A DNA stretch of 64,000 nucleotides, from positions 2,418,001 to 2,482,000 of the forward strand of contig NC_019567.1 of assembly GCF_000317895.1 (NCBI RefSeq). The letters run 5' to 3'. The notes under the pieces were generated by a model. That model had not been told where the DNA came from, searched no databases, and saw only the letters and a program-made list of their open reading frames with translations. Positions 34,701-42,562 of the stretch are shown here, piece by piece. The position numbers and the translations under genes are program-made. The first letter of the stretch is position 1; the number at the start of each line of letters is the position of its first letter. This stretch comes from Bdellovibrio bacteriovorus str. Tiberius. GTDB taxonomy: Bacteria; Bdellovibrionota; Bdellovibrionia; Bdellovibrionales; Bdellovibrionaceae.

Positions 34701-35015
34701 ACTCGCGGTATCATGGTGTGTGACGGTGTGACTCACACTGAGCCAGTGGATATCACTGAAAACTACTATCTGATCGCGCAGGAAACCAGCAGCTCTCAGA
34801 TGCAGGACAGTGGTGATTCCCGCAACCGTAACTTCTTTATCGCGCTTAGATCCACGCAAGACTTCAACCGCTTCGTGATCGCAATGCGCGGTAACGCTGG
34901 AATGCCTCAGGGTGCGGAAAAAGACGAAGATCCCCAGGTTCAGGCGACCAAGATGATGGAGCAGCTGTTCCAGATGCCCGCTCCAAGCTATCCGGGCATG
35001 TACCTGGTTAAATAG
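31719..35015 (+). CDS. Large lipoprotein with an internal domain duplication (1098 aa)
   Basis: A lipobox (LAGC, Cys 23) anchors the protein. Two homologous regions are visible, at about residues 45-155 and 385-495: both read F-N-(L/I)-x-A-C, then H-x-F-x-V, then T-D-x-x-x-C-L-x-W-x-E-x-x-S-F, then I/V-N-P-W-x-x-(G/W). The C-terminal part (residues 870-960) has a run of alternating Ser/Thr strands (SFSLSASHSKSVTTSTSVSA, ASSNSISVNGSTSMTVQQSQ), a pattern like a beta-hairpin or pore-type insertion region. A conserved-looking CAFWASDYMRKMYAAKGG is near 805. No named family is recognised. It is coupled to the barrel gene upstream and ends at a strong terminator. Confidence 0.82.
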   Translation: MQTSKLTILKAILSLYALSLAGCNLPSPQDKESTGTGAATFTAQPMADKSKALEVSVQGDFALPSSKVFNLQACIKDVAYDKVVAGHDFMVEETQQKVTTDKAGCLTWAERVSFNFLAESQYIRIERTIKGTGVHRGSQKVAYAINPWSHGETLTPVLNPDDGNNIPRLVDNQEQGKLALKGLSADNAQATRPLWVEDGRLFVTEQKMTAEGVTLLVEMRPNPSIQLTKMNGEMFLRALTAGSFKARMKLIHIYQHDNQEIRRQMSETSLMDVKMENGSLAIKSPMHLPALPTRGQIMLGLELSPVNGPQGLTAFDGVYFLGEYDQIKGSSFLKLNTIVAQTKGFKISNYVNAQMQEVAQVTPAGKMNEDTYQKPKIEVSQLEFRFIRVGSETTSTREVFYNIKACVRNGLDQKNTRAHTFKVTKFRQNEAETSSSVSLKTDNNSCLSWDESISFKYFDCQRYLKGYVQIENEDLGMKEKLEIIVNPWESWGQVARDMRYVDPTEKLILSCEKESRPRTQILLDSFSYNTLSYNYNVDAQLNLTVTKKIQFKMDPRLLIYSSLANGRAEAQKLRDGVYLMKLAIVQNRDYDQKNTYVTSADRFVNVMNGLINTDVTFQTQDLKALGNRNNILVELHPVDESKVVIEKGEVRLKDASQNVDSAIDAGSVLENPTFIGPITLNIDETTRPLRIMDPAAISTYLLKGKGENNTSEKNVVARIVAEGFKVKAEITSNIKNRSQAANFAKENNLDLLALPHLEKEQPLVKALVGSTNLADRLIVTKSDLYSLVSTGKLSNEAAQRMCAFWASDYMRKMYAAKGGAIMPNIAPAFGMDCFHAVKKDASRFFMVEKQMLIKEVGNTQYVKGLNQGLTVGTSFSLSASHSKSVTTSTSVSAKIGLSKKFMDLLSVSADLGYTMSWATTDAKASSNSISVNGSTSMTVQQSQMKVRVNKYEQCAIVRLNPTLFIKDTKSWFGRKDYLSVLNSQLTEAEKAAAVTRGIMVCDGVTHTEPVDITENYYLIAQETSSSQMQDSGDSRNRNFFIALRSTQDFNRFVIAMRGNAGMPQGAEKDEDPQVQATKMMEQLFQMPAPSYPGMYLVK

Positions 35016-35024
35016 TCTCATTTT

Positions 35025-35069
35025 GGGAATTCCCTCACGACTGCTTTGCCGTCTTAGGGAATTCCTTTT
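35025..35069 (+). terminator. Intrinsic terminator after the large lipoprotein gene
   Basis: GGAATTCCCT and AGGGAATTCC form a long stem, with extra pairing of GAC and GTC inside, and TTTT follows directly. The next gene starts only 12 bases later. Confidence 0.75.
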
Positions 35070-35080
35070 ATCCTGAAATC

Positions 35081-35692
35081 ATGAAAATAGTTCTGTTTGC
35101 CGGCATGTTCATGTTTGGAATACACGCTTCTGCGTCCCAGGAGCTTTCGCAAGTCATCGCCTGCCACGAAGCGCTGGACGGCAAATCTGACGCCCGCACC
35201 TTTAAACTGGAAACCACGTCCCCCACACCGTTCACTCTTATTTCCGGAAAAAGAATCTATTTCATCACGGATCATTCCGTCAGTGTTCTGGATCACAAAT
35301 ACGCCAACCAAAGCATGACTGTGAAACTGGAAGAAAAAGGTCAGCCCTTCTATCGCACCATCAACTTCCAAAAAGACGGCACGGTCGGCAACGTTTCTTT
35401 CGAGGATACCACCAAGGAAGCCAAGGCCCAGGCGGTAACCCCGAAAGCTCAGCTGGATCCGGATTCCATTGCGTTGATCAAAAAAGAGCTGTTGCGCCAG
35501 ATGAACAGCGTCACCGGCGAATATCAGAACAAGTACGATCCGGAAGATACCCTGCACGCGCTGAACATATGCCGTCAAGTTGAGTCCAAAGAGCTTGCCG
35601 CCAGCATCGACAAACAGAGTGCCTTTTATGAAAAGCTGCTGCATCGAAAGGCTTCCTACAAATACCAAAAAGCCAAAGCCGGCCACAAATAA
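35081..35692 (+). CDS. Secreted protein of unknown function (203 aa)
   Basis: MKIVLFAGMFMFGIHASAS is a signal peptide. The mature protein is beta-rich in its first half (ISGKRIYFITDHSVSVLDH) and helical near the end (ALNICRQVESKELAASID). Two cysteines, near residues 28 and 163, could form a disulfide. No family recognised. It begins right after a terminator, so it probably has its own promoter overlapping that hairpin, or depends on read-through; its ribosome site is weak. A terminator follows. Confidence 0.72.
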   Translation: MKIVLFAGMFMFGIHASASQELSQVIACHEALDGKSDARTFKLETTSPTPFTLISGKRIYFITDHSVSVLDHKYANQSMTVKLEEKGQPFYRTINFQKDGTVGNVSFEDTTKEAKAQAVTPKAQLDPDSIALIKKELLRQMNSVTGEYQNKYDPEDTLHALNICRQVESKELAASIDKQSAFYEKLLHRKASYKYQKAKAGHK

Positions 35693-35719
35693 AAAAACCC
35701 GCGAAGTTCGCGGGTTTTT
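35690..35719. terminator. Bidirectional intrinsic terminator
   Basis: AAACCCGCGAA-GTTCGCGGGTTT with seven As before and a T-run after. It separates the secreted protein gene from the convergent PhoD-like gene. Confidence 0.9.
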
Positions 35720-35737
35720 AGTTTCAGGCCTTCAAAT

Positions 35738-36841
35738 TTACAGACTCAGCTTCATTTCCTGCGCGGTCTTACCACTTTCATCCACCAGTTTCAGGTGAAC
35801 TGTTTTGGCTTTCCAGTCCCATTCCAGCAGACCGAAGTTAAAGGCTTCCAAAGCACCACCCACATAGTGGAAGTCTTTTTCGCGCGGGCTGGTTTCACCG
35901 TTCATCGGCCCCACGGTCAGATCATACAGAGGACCATACCCTTCCAGCAGATCCACTTTCCCGACAGAGCCAAAACCACGATTGCCGCTGACGATCACCA
36001 CTTTTTGGGCGTTAGTGGCGCGTAAAGTATCAAAGAACTTCTGACGATCCAATGGGAACAAGCCCCAACGTTCCTGGCCACCAGTGTTGGCTGCCATCTG
36101 CAGCGGAGACACGATCACGCGGTATTCAGCCTCTTTACGAAGTTCGCTTTCAAGCCAGCTCCACTGCCCGGTTCCCAACAAGGAATCTGAACGGTTCCAG
36201 TTTTTCTTAAACTCGCCATCCACGCCAGTGTCCAGCCACGGAGTCGCATAGAAACGCGTGTCCAGCATGATAATCTGCACGCGCTGACCTGGAGCGCCCA
36301 AAATCACCGAGTGTTCAACACCCTTGGCGGATTTAGGCTGAAGTTTCGGGATGTAATTCCAATAGTTCAGGAAAGCTTCGCGGCTTTCGTATTTGCCTTC
36401 AAAGCCCGAGTCCCCGTGACGAAGACCGAAATCCAGTCCGTCCCACACCGCCATGAAAGGCGCTTTGCCACGCAGTTGACGGTAACCTTCAATTTGATCC
36501 AGCTTTTTGTACTGGGCACCCAGTGGTTTTTCGTCATAGCGAACCGCACTGACGCTGTTGCCGGTAAAGACCACGACATCGGGATTTTTCGCCGAAACCT
36601 GCTGCCACAGATTTTGTTCCTGTTGTTGATGCGCGCAGCAGACAAAGGCCACACGCTGAACTTTTTTAACTGATTTCAGATCTTTTTGCGCAAGCTCGGA
36701 CTGATAATTGGTTTCAGCCTGCATTCGCATCATTTTTAAGGTCAAAGATTCCGGCGCCTGGCTTTTTTCAGCACATGAAGCCGTAAGAATAGTTGTCAAA
36801 GCCAGCATTGAAGCCCGGGCAGTCACAGAAGATACAGTCAT
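35738..36841 (-). CDS. PhoD-like phosphatase-fold lipoprotein with altered metal site
   Basis: A lipobox (TASC, Cys 23) and the body order match the PhoD / metallophosphatase group: VAFVCCAHQQQEQNLW near residue 65 (family A-S-C-Q), DVVVFTGNSVSAV near 90 (family L-G-D), WDGLDFGLRHGDSG near 135 (family W-D-D-H-D-Y-G-x-N-D), IIMLDTRFYATPW near 190, LGTGQWSWLESEL near 220 and VIVSGNRGFGSVG near 285 (family S-G-D-x-H). Several metal ligands are replaced: Asp by Asn in TGN, D-H by G-L, and Asp/His by Asn/Gly in SGNRG. It is therefore likely inactive as a classic PhoD enzyme. ATG 36841 follows an AAGGAA site. Confidence 0.78.
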   Translation of the reverse strand: MTVSSVTARASMLALTTILTASCAEKSQAPESLTLKMMRMQAETNYQSELAQKDLKSVKKVQRVAFVCCAHQQQEQNLWQQVSAKNPDVVVFTGNSVSAVRYDEKPLGAQYKKLDQIEGYRQLRGKAPFMAVWDGLDFGLRHGDSGFEGKYESREAFLNYWNYIPKLQPKSAKGVEHSVILGAPGQRVQIIMLDTRFYATPWLDTGVDGEFKKNWNRSDSLLGTGQWSWLESELRKEAEYRVIVSPLQMAANTGGQERWGLFPLDRQKFFDTLRATNAQKVVIVSGNRGFGSVGKVDLLEGYGPLYDLTVGPMNGETSPREKDFHYVGGALEAFNFGLLEWDWKAKTVHLKLVDESGKTAQEMKLSL

Positions 36842-36922
36842 TACAGTTCCTTCCAATAAATCGTGAGATTTTATTGTATATCAACAACTGCAACTGTCAC
36901 TGAGAACTCGAAAACACCAGAC

Positions 36923-37663
36923 CTACTTCTGGAGATAGGCTTCCTTCAAAAACTCGATACTGCGAACACCGAACCAGGAATAAGACTCCCCGTTGACGAT
37001 GGCGCCATCAATATCCAGAGCTTTCAGATCCGCGATCTTTTTTTGGAAGGGGAACGGTTCAGAAGAAAACAAATAGAAGGCATTGCCGAAGTCTTCCAGT
37101 TCCACCACCGGGTACTTATCGCCCTCGGGAAATGCGGCCACCTTGGCGCCCAGCTTTTCCAGCACCGAACCAATGTAGGTTTCGCGGCTGACACTCATCC
37201 AGGGTTTTTTCCAGATCAGATAAAGGACCTCGTCATAGCTTTTTCCCGGCGGGCGCACCCACTCCAAAAAGCCCGGGATCTTTTGCATATCCCATTTCAG
37301 CGGTGGCGCCTCGACCAGATCCAAAGCCTCCACGGACATCTCCATCAACTGCGAATTTTGAAAGTGCTCCCCTAGGCGGGCCAGCTCTTTTTGCAGGGAT
37401 TCCAGAGAATGCACATGGGTCGCCAGATAAGGCACCGGGCATTCTTCGGCCATTTCCAGGGGGTTTTCTTCCTGATCCAGCAGAACTAAATCAGGCTTTA
37501 AATCCGCCACCAGATCCCATGACACATCCTTGGTGCCCCCCACGATCGGAATATTGGTGATCTGCTTCGGGGGATGAATGCAAAAACGCGTGCGTCCAAC
37601 AACCTGAACGCCGGCTTTTAAAAGTGTCTCGGTCCATGACGGAACCATACTAACAACTCGCAC
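36923..37663 (-). CDS. BtuF/FhuD-like substrate-binding protein without signal peptide
   Basis: The fold is that of helical-backbone metal-receptor (BtuF-like) proteins: VRVVSMVPSWTETLLKAGV at the N-terminus (family S-L-x-P-S-x-T-E), VVGRTRFCIHPP (family V-G-x-T-x-x-C), PIVGGTKDVSWDLVADLKPD (family G-G-x-x-x-P-x-x-E-x-I-x-x-L-x-P-D) and LVLLDQEENP. BtuF captures vitamin B12 in the periplasm. GTG 37663 has a perfect GGAGGA site, and starting there the protein begins with the fold itself and has no signal peptide. The longer frame to 37738 adds a hydrophobic stretch but no ribosome site. No transporter genes are nearby, so its ligand is open. Confidence 0.75.
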   Translation of the reverse strand: MRVVSMVPSWTETLLKAGVQVVGRTRFCIHPPKQITNIPIVGGTKDVSWDLVADLKPDLVLLDQEENPLEMAEECPVPYLATHVHSLESLQKELARLGEHFQNSQLMEMSVEALDLVEAPPLKWDMQKIPGFLEWVRPPGKSYDEVLYLIWKKPWMSVSRETYIGSVLEKLGAKVAAFPEGDKYPVVELEDFGNAFYLFSSEPFPFQKKIADLKALDIDGAIVNGESYSWFGVRSIEFLKEAYLQK

Positions 37664-37830
37664 AATATTCCTCCGAAAACGCCATTCTAAACGCCCCCCA
37701 GCGCCCAAAGCAATAAAAACGGCCCACAACATAAGCACCCTGCGGTGTATTTTGAACTGCCTCTAGTCAAAACTTGACCCCGCTGGCAGAGAGGACAAGT
37801 ATGTTTTTTTTCTATTTGAGTGAGGTATTT

Positions 37831-39123
37831 ATGACGCAACTTTTCCCTCTGAACGAGAAGCCATCCCTGAGCCCGTACAAAAAAGGCGATGTCCTGGTCT
37901 TGTTCGGCGAACTATTCACTCGCGGATATGCCAATGGTTTGGTTGAAGAAGCTGAACGCCGTGGAATGACCATTGTCCGTGCCACTGTCGGCCGCCGTGA
38001 AAAAGACGGTTCTTTGCGCGCTTTAAATGCAGAAGAAACTGCCAACATCCCTCGTCCATTCATCAACGTGCCGATGGAAGCCGGTTTTGACATGGAACCA
38101 GACTCCAAAGGCGTGACTCCTTGCCAGCAATTGGAAGGCGTTAAAATGAGCGAATGGGACAAGGTCAACTTGGACTGGGCTTCCATTGAAGAATCCCAGA
38201 AAAACGGCACCGCTCGCTTCAAAAAGAACACCGAACTTTTCCTTAAAGAGCTGGAACAGTACATCCCGGCAGGTGCCAATGTGTTGTTTGCACACTTGAT
38301 GGCCGGCGGCGTTCCGCGCACAAAAGTGATCATGCCAGTTTTGAACCGCGTTGCCAAAGGCACCGGGGACCGCCACATTTCATCCCAGGCTTTGATGGAT
38401 TCTGAAATCGGCAAGCTTTGCCTGAAGAACTTCCAGGACGTCACCGCGGATACCTTCAAGCACCTGATTGATCTTTCCACCCCGTTGCGCAAAAAACTGG
38501 AAGCTTCCGGCAGCCACGTTTCTTACACAGCTTACGGATACCATGGCGCCGAAGTCCTGATCCGTGGTCAGTACAAGTGGCAAACTTACACGTGCTACTT
38601 CCAGGGTTGGGCAAAAATGGCGCTTGAAAAACACGCCGAAGACTTCGCCAAACAAGGCGTTCACTGCTGCGTTTACAACTGCCCAGAGATTTTGACGAAC
38701 TCAAGCTCGATCTTCCAGGGTGTTGAAGTATCACTTTACCCTTTGATCGCAGCTATCCATAAAGACGCTGGCGACAAGAAACACGCTGAGCAGGTTCTGA
38801 ACGACTGCAAAGCGCTTCTAAAAGATGACGTAACACTTGAACAAATCATCAAAACCACTGACGACTACTTGACCAATGATCTGACTTTGGAATTCACCAA
38901 GTTCGACAAATGGCCTCAGCATTCCCGTCAGGATCAAATGGAGTACATGCTGAAAAATTCAGATGCATTGTTTGATATGCACAAAGATCCAAAGAATCTG
39001 CTGACCGCAGTTTTGTCTGAAGTGGTGTTTAAATCCTGTGGTTATGTGATGCTTCACGACTCCTGGGCTCCAAAAGCTCCGGTGGCGTGGATTGGTCACG
39101 ACCTCGTAGCCCGCTGCATGTAA
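37831..39123 (+). CDS. Probable FabMG-type enoyl-ACP reductase
   Basis: The 430-residue protein begins YKKGDVLVLFGELFTRGYAN near residue 16, a Rossmann-like start, then GLVEEAERRGMTIVRATVGR. I associate this pattern with the FabMG-type enoyl-ACP reductase family (NAD(P)H-dependent reduction of enoyl-ACP in fatty-acid synthesis) from memory, not by search. A conserved-looking YTAYGYHGAEVLIRGQYKW near 250 contains Y-x-x-x-Y/H residues like a dehydrogenase active site. ATG 37831 is preceded by GAGG five bases upstream; the frame is open to 37774. No other fatty-acid genes are next to it. The MBL gene starts four bases after its stop. Confidence 0.6.
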   Translation: MTQLFPLNEKPSLSPYKKGDVLVLFGELFTRGYANGLVEEAERRGMTIVRATVGRREKDGSLRALNAEETANIPRPFINVPMEAGFDMEPDSKGVTPCQQLEGVKMSEWDKVNLDWASIEESQKNGTARFKKNTELFLKELEQYIPAGANVLFAHLMAGGVPRTKVIMPVLNRVAKGTGDRHISSQALMDSEIGKLCLKNFQDVTADTFKHLIDLSTPLRKKLEASGSHVSYTAYGYHGAEVLIRGQYKWQTYTCYFQGWAKMALEKHAEDFAKQGVHCCVYNCPEILTNSSSIFQGVEVSLYPLIAAIHKDAGDKKHAEQVLNDCKALLKDDVTLEQIIKTTDDYLTNDLTLEFTKFDKWPQHSRQDQMEYMLKNSDALFDMHKDPKNLLTAVLSEVVFKSCGYVMLHDSWAPKAPVAWIGHDLVARCM

Positions 39124-39127
39124 TCGT

Positions 39128-39970
39128 ATGTCAGTTCAAGCCGGAGAGAGTTGGAGTTACAACAAGTACAAGTTCCATGGACTGTCGCTGTCAGGAATCC
39201 GCACGGCGATTTCCATGCCCGAACTCTCTTTGAGCTTTGATGTCGCACAAGGCTATCCGTTCCTGATAAACTTAAAGCAATTCTTTATCAGTCACGGCCA
39301 TCTAGACCATGCGGCTGGGATTCCGTACATCATCTCGCAGAAAGCGATGAACTCGATGCCACCCGGAAAATTCTATATGCCGGGCACGCTGGTGGAACCT
39401 TTGGATAAGATCATGAAACTCTGGGAGCAGATTGAAAACCACCAGTACAAGTACGAGTTCATCCCGGTTAAAGCCGATGACGAAATCCCGCTGAACCCGC
39501 AGGCCTTTATCAAGGTCTTCCCGACCACCCACCGCATCGAGTCCTACGGCTACACTCTGTTTGAAGTTCACAAGAAACTGAAAAAAGAATATCTGGGCTT
39601 GAAACAGGACGAGATCGTGGACCTGCGCCGTCAGGGTCTTGAGGTCAACGAAACCACCAACATCCCGGTGGTCAGCTTTACCGGTGACACCCAGATCGAA
39701 TTTTTGGATTCCCGCCCCTGGGTTCGCCAAAGCAAAGTCCTGATCATGGAATCAACTTATCTGGACGACAAAAAGTCCGTCGAGCACGCCAGAACCTGGG
39801 GTCACACCCATATTGACGAAATCATCCCGCGCCTTAAAGACATCGAGAGCGAAAAAATCGTTATTATTCATGCATCCAGCAGATATTCAGACAAAGAGGC
39901 TTTACGCCTGCTTCAAGAAAAAATCCCGGCAGAATACCGGGATCGTGTCGAACTGTTTCCAGGTCGTTAA
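39128..39970 (+). CDS. MBL-fold hydrolase, RNase Z-like
   Basis: The metallo-beta-lactamase motif H-x-H-x-D-H is FISHGHLDHAAGIPYI near residue 55, and the later motifs VSFTGDTQIEFLDS (metal-bridging Asp) near 185, ESTYLDD near 212 and GHTHIDEI with VIIHASSRYS near 245 complete the RNase Z / ElaC layout. The 280-residue size fits. RNase Z trims tRNA 3' ends, but many paralogues have other substrates; the exosite arm region is not clear here (KKLKKEYLGLKQDE near 148 may be it). It is four bases downstream of the FabMG-like gene, and ends exactly where the convergent gene ends. Confidence 0.8.
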   Translation: MSVQAGESWSYNKYKFHGLSLSGIRTAISMPELSLSFDVAQGYPFLINLKQFFISHGHLDHAAGIPYIISQKAMNSMPPGKFYMPGTLVEPLDKIMKLWEQIENHQYKYEFIPVKADDEIPLNPQAFIKVFPTTHRIESYGYTLFEVHKKLKKEYLGLKQDEIVDLRRQGLEVNETTNIPVVSFTGDTQIEFLDSRPWVRQSKVLIMESTYLDDKKSVEHARTWGHTHIDEIIPRLKDIESEKIVIIHASSRYSDKEALRLLQEKIPAEYRDRVELFPGR

Positions 39971-40699
39971 CTAGAACAAGTCACCCAGATCAAGCCACAG
40001 CTTGCGGGTTTTCAACTTCTTGCTGCGGAAGTGCTCCACCCACTCAGAAGACGTGCGCTTTTGCCAGTTGCTGGCCAAGTTTGCAGTGAAAATCAGCGGG
40101 CTGTAACCCTGCCCCACGATATCGCGCGGAGCACGCAAAGCCGTCAGCATTTCCGGGCCATAGAACCCGATCACTGGGAACAAGCGGTCTCTTTCACCCA
40201 GCTCGCCGATGATCAATGCACCATGAACCTGCCCCAGGACAGTACGACTCAACGGACTGGAAACCTCCGCAGGGCCCGGGCCACCGGCAGCACCCACGAC
40301 AACAAGACCCGAATCGGCTTTCTTATTCAGAAATTCGACCAGTTCTTTGTTGGCTTCGTTGGCTCTCATGTTGAAATCAAAGAAAACAAAAGCGGCGTTG
40401 TCCGGCAGGGATTCCACACGATCTTGCAGGGAAGCCATGTCGACTTCGCCTTCTTTAGTATAAGGAGTGTAATTCAGAATCTCGCAGGATTTGCAGGACT
40501 TCACAAAGTCAGCAAATACAGGCTTAATCTTCAATTCGAAATCTTCAGCCTTATTCTGACCGAAATAGATCACCGTGGTTTTAGAGGACGGCAAAGCAGC
40601 CTGAGCCCATGTTGCCCCGCAGGAGGCAAGGACCAGAAGACTTCCCGTCAGGAATTTTTTAAGACTTTTGATGTCCAGAGATATGTTGCTTAATGCCAT
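39971..40699 (-). CDS. Secreted protein of unknown function (242 aa)
   Basis: From ATG 40699 the protein has a signal peptide (KKFLTGSLLVLASCGATWAQ, with the cysteine too early for a good lipobox). The mature part looks alpha/beta: TTVIYFGQNKAEDFE, AAFVFFDFNMRANEANKEL, GLVVVGAAGGPGPAEVSSPL and GALIIGELGERDRLFPVIG. This order resembles a subtilase- or response-like alpha/beta sandwich, but no catalytic triad is visible. A C-K-S-C pair lies near residue 70. The frame extends to 40768 but that would bury the signal. It diverges from the PLD gene, with the promoters in about 70 bases. Confidence 0.7.
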   Translation of the reverse strand: MALSNISLDIKSLKKFLTGSLLVLASCGATWAQAALPSSKTTVIYFGQNKAEDFELKIKPVFADFVKSCKSCEILNYTPYTKEGEVDMASLQDRVESLPDNAAFVFFDFNMRANEANKELVEFLNKKADSGLVVVGAAGGPGPAEVSSPLSRTVLGQVHGALIIGELGERDRLFPVIGFYGPEMLTALRAPRDIVGQGYSPLIFTANLASNWQKRTSSEWVEHFRSKKLKTRKLWLDLGDLF

Positions 40700-40768
40700 A
40701 AAGTGAGTGTGCCCTCCCCCTTGCTTTGCTGTCGACTTTTTTAATAATTTAATGAACAATTGCGACAT

Positions 40769-41911
40769 ATGGAGTCATGGAGCCAAGTTCAAATTTTTCA
40801 CTCAGGTGACGACTTTTTTTTAAGTCTCTCCCAAGATATAAGACAGGCTCGTCGTAGCGTCACTATTGAATCGTACATCTTTGCTGAAGATAAGCTGACC
40901 AAGGCCATTTTGCAGGAATTGACAAACGCGCGCGAGCGCGGCTGCACCGTTAAAATCGTTGTCGATGGTTTTGGTTCCTACACCACAATCCCTTATCTGG
41001 ACCGCTTTTGCACGGACAACGGCCTGGAGCTTCGGGTTTTTCATCCGCTGCCGTATCCGCTGATTTGGGCACATCAGTTTGTACTGAAATATTCCTGGCG
41101 CGGGTCTTTGCTTTTCAAACGCCTGAATCGCCGCACCCACCGCAAGATTGCGATCGTCGATGAAAAACGCGCCTATCTGGGCAGCATGAATTTCACCCAG
41201 GAACATTGCGCAAGCTTCGTCGGCGACAAAGCCTGGCGGGATACCGGCGTTTGGGTCGAAGGCGAACCGGTGAAGCGCCTGGTTTTGGCTTTTCAAATTT
41301 CATATTTGCGCACCTTTATGAAAGGCCTTTTGACGTGGGTCGGACGCTGGCGCATCAATGAAGATATCGCCCACAGTGTGCTTCGATTAAACACCACCCA
41401 GCGCACGCGCAAAAAACTTTATCGCGACCTGCTTCGCCGGATCAGCCATGCTGAAAACCGCATTTACCTGACCACGGCCTATTTCCTGCCACGACGATCC
41501 CTGCTGCGTGCTTTACTGAAGGCCGCGCACCGAGGGGTCGATGTGCAGCTGCTGATTCCCGGAAAGTCTGACGTCCCGATGGTTAAATGGGCGGCATTCT
41601 ATATCGTCCGCCTGCTGATCCAGCGCCAGATCCCGATTTTTGAGTATCAAAAATCCATTCTGCACGCCAAAACGATGATCATCGACAACGAAGCGTTTGT
41701 GGGCTCATTCAACCTGAATCATCGCAGTATCCTGCATGATCTTGAGGTCGAAGTGATTCTGAAAGACCCGGCGCTTTTACAAAACATGCTGGAGCAATGG
41801 CATATGGACATCGAAAATTCCAAACCTGCCTCAGAAAAGGATTTTGCCACTCCTTCATGGCTGACCAGAATCCTGTACAAGATCGCCTTCCGATTGCGTT
41901 ATATGCTCTAG
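40769..41911 (+). CDS. Phospholipase D / cardiolipin synthase-like protein
   Basis: Two HKD motifs mark a PLD-superfamily enzyme: THRKIAIVDEKRAYLGSMN near residue 128 and LHAKTMIIDNEAFVGSFNLN near 300. Each supplies His and Lys for the phospho-His intermediate. The opening (FHSGDDFFLSLSQDIRQAR, VTIESYIF) matches bacterial cardiolipin synthases (ClsA/B/C), and the absence of N-terminal membrane helices points to the ClsB-like form. Such enzymes join two phosphatidylglycerols, or phosphatidylglycerol and phosphatidylethanolamine. The 380-residue size fits ClsB. ATG 40769 was chosen over an in-frame TTG at 40760. No clear ribosome site is visible. Confidence 0.88.
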   Translation: MESWSQVQIFHSGDDFFLSLSQDIRQARRSVTIESYIFAEDKLTKAILQELTNARERGCTVKIVVDGFGSYTTIPYLDRFCTDNGLELRVFHPLPYPLIWAHQFVLKYSWRGSLLFKRLNRRTHRKIAIVDEKRAYLGSMNFTQEHCASFVGDKAWRDTGVWVEGEPVKRLVLAFQISYLRTFMKGLLTWVGRWRINEDIAHSVLRLNTTQRTRKKLYRDLLRRISHAENRIYLTTAYFLPRRSLLRALLKAAHRGVDVQLLIPGKSDVPMVKWAAFYIVRLLIQRQIPIFEYQKSILHAKTMIIDNEAFVGSFNLNHRSILHDLEVEVILKDPALLQNMLEQWHMDIENSKPASEKDFATPSWLTRILYKIAFRLRYML

Positions 41912-41956
41912 TTTTTTGTTTTGACCTAAGGACCGTTTATTAGGGACCATAGAGGT

Positions 41957-42562
41957 ATGAATTCATACGTCAAAGTCGCGATCACCGGAGGCCCTTCAGG
42001 GGGAAAAACCACACTTATCGAAGCTCTGAAAAAAGAGCTGGGCCAGCGCTGTGCCATCGTGCCGGAAGCGGCCAGTATTTTGTATCGCGGAGGTTTCCCC
42101 CGTTACAAAGATCCACAGACTGTCGTGCATGCACAAAAAGCGATCTATGCAACTCAGTTCGAACTGGAAGCGATGATTTCTTACGTCAGCCAAAAAAGCC
42201 TGATCGTCTGTGACCGTGGGTCTTTGGACAGTGCTGCTTACTGGCCGACATCTTTGGGAAGTGATTTTTTCACCAGCATGAACACCACCAAAGAAAAAGA
42301 ACTTGCCCGTTATGACTGGGTTATCCATCTGGATACTGCGGCGGCTGATGACTATGACGGTTCAAATCCCATCCGCACCGAAACCTATCAGGAAGCCTGG
42401 GACCTGAATGATCGCATTAAAAACGCCTGGGACGGACATCCCCGCCGCGTGGTGATCACTCACAACGCCGACTTCCTTTCCAAGATGACAACTTCCTTAG
42501 CTGTGATCAAAGCGATCATGGCCCATAAAAGCGCTGAAGAAATCAAGAAGGAGCTACTGTAA
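41957..42562 (+). CDS. AAA_28-type P-loop NTPase (NadR/kinase-like)
   Basis: The 201-residue protein has a Walker A at residues 9-18 (TGGPSGGKTTLIEAL), then VPEAASILYRGGFPR, typical for the AAA_28 family related to NadR and thymidylate-type kinases, and SLIVCDRGSLDSAAYWP near 88 (Walker B Asp with the D-R-G lid-like motif). It looks soluble. Related proteins act as nucleotide or nicotinamide-riboside kinases, but the substrate here is unknown. It overlaps the next gene by one base (TAATG), so this cytoplasmic NTPase is co-translated with a secreted protein. Confidence 0.82.
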   Translation: MNSYVKVAITGGPSGGKTTLIEALKKELGQRCAIVPEAASILYRGGFPRYKDPQTVVHAQKAIYATQFELEAMISYVSQKSLIVCDRGSLDSAAYWPTSLGSDFFTSMNTTKEKELARYDWVIHLDTAAADDYDGSNPIRTETYQEAWDLNDRIKNAWDGHPRRVVITHNADFLSKMTTSLAVIKAIMAHKSAEEIKKELL

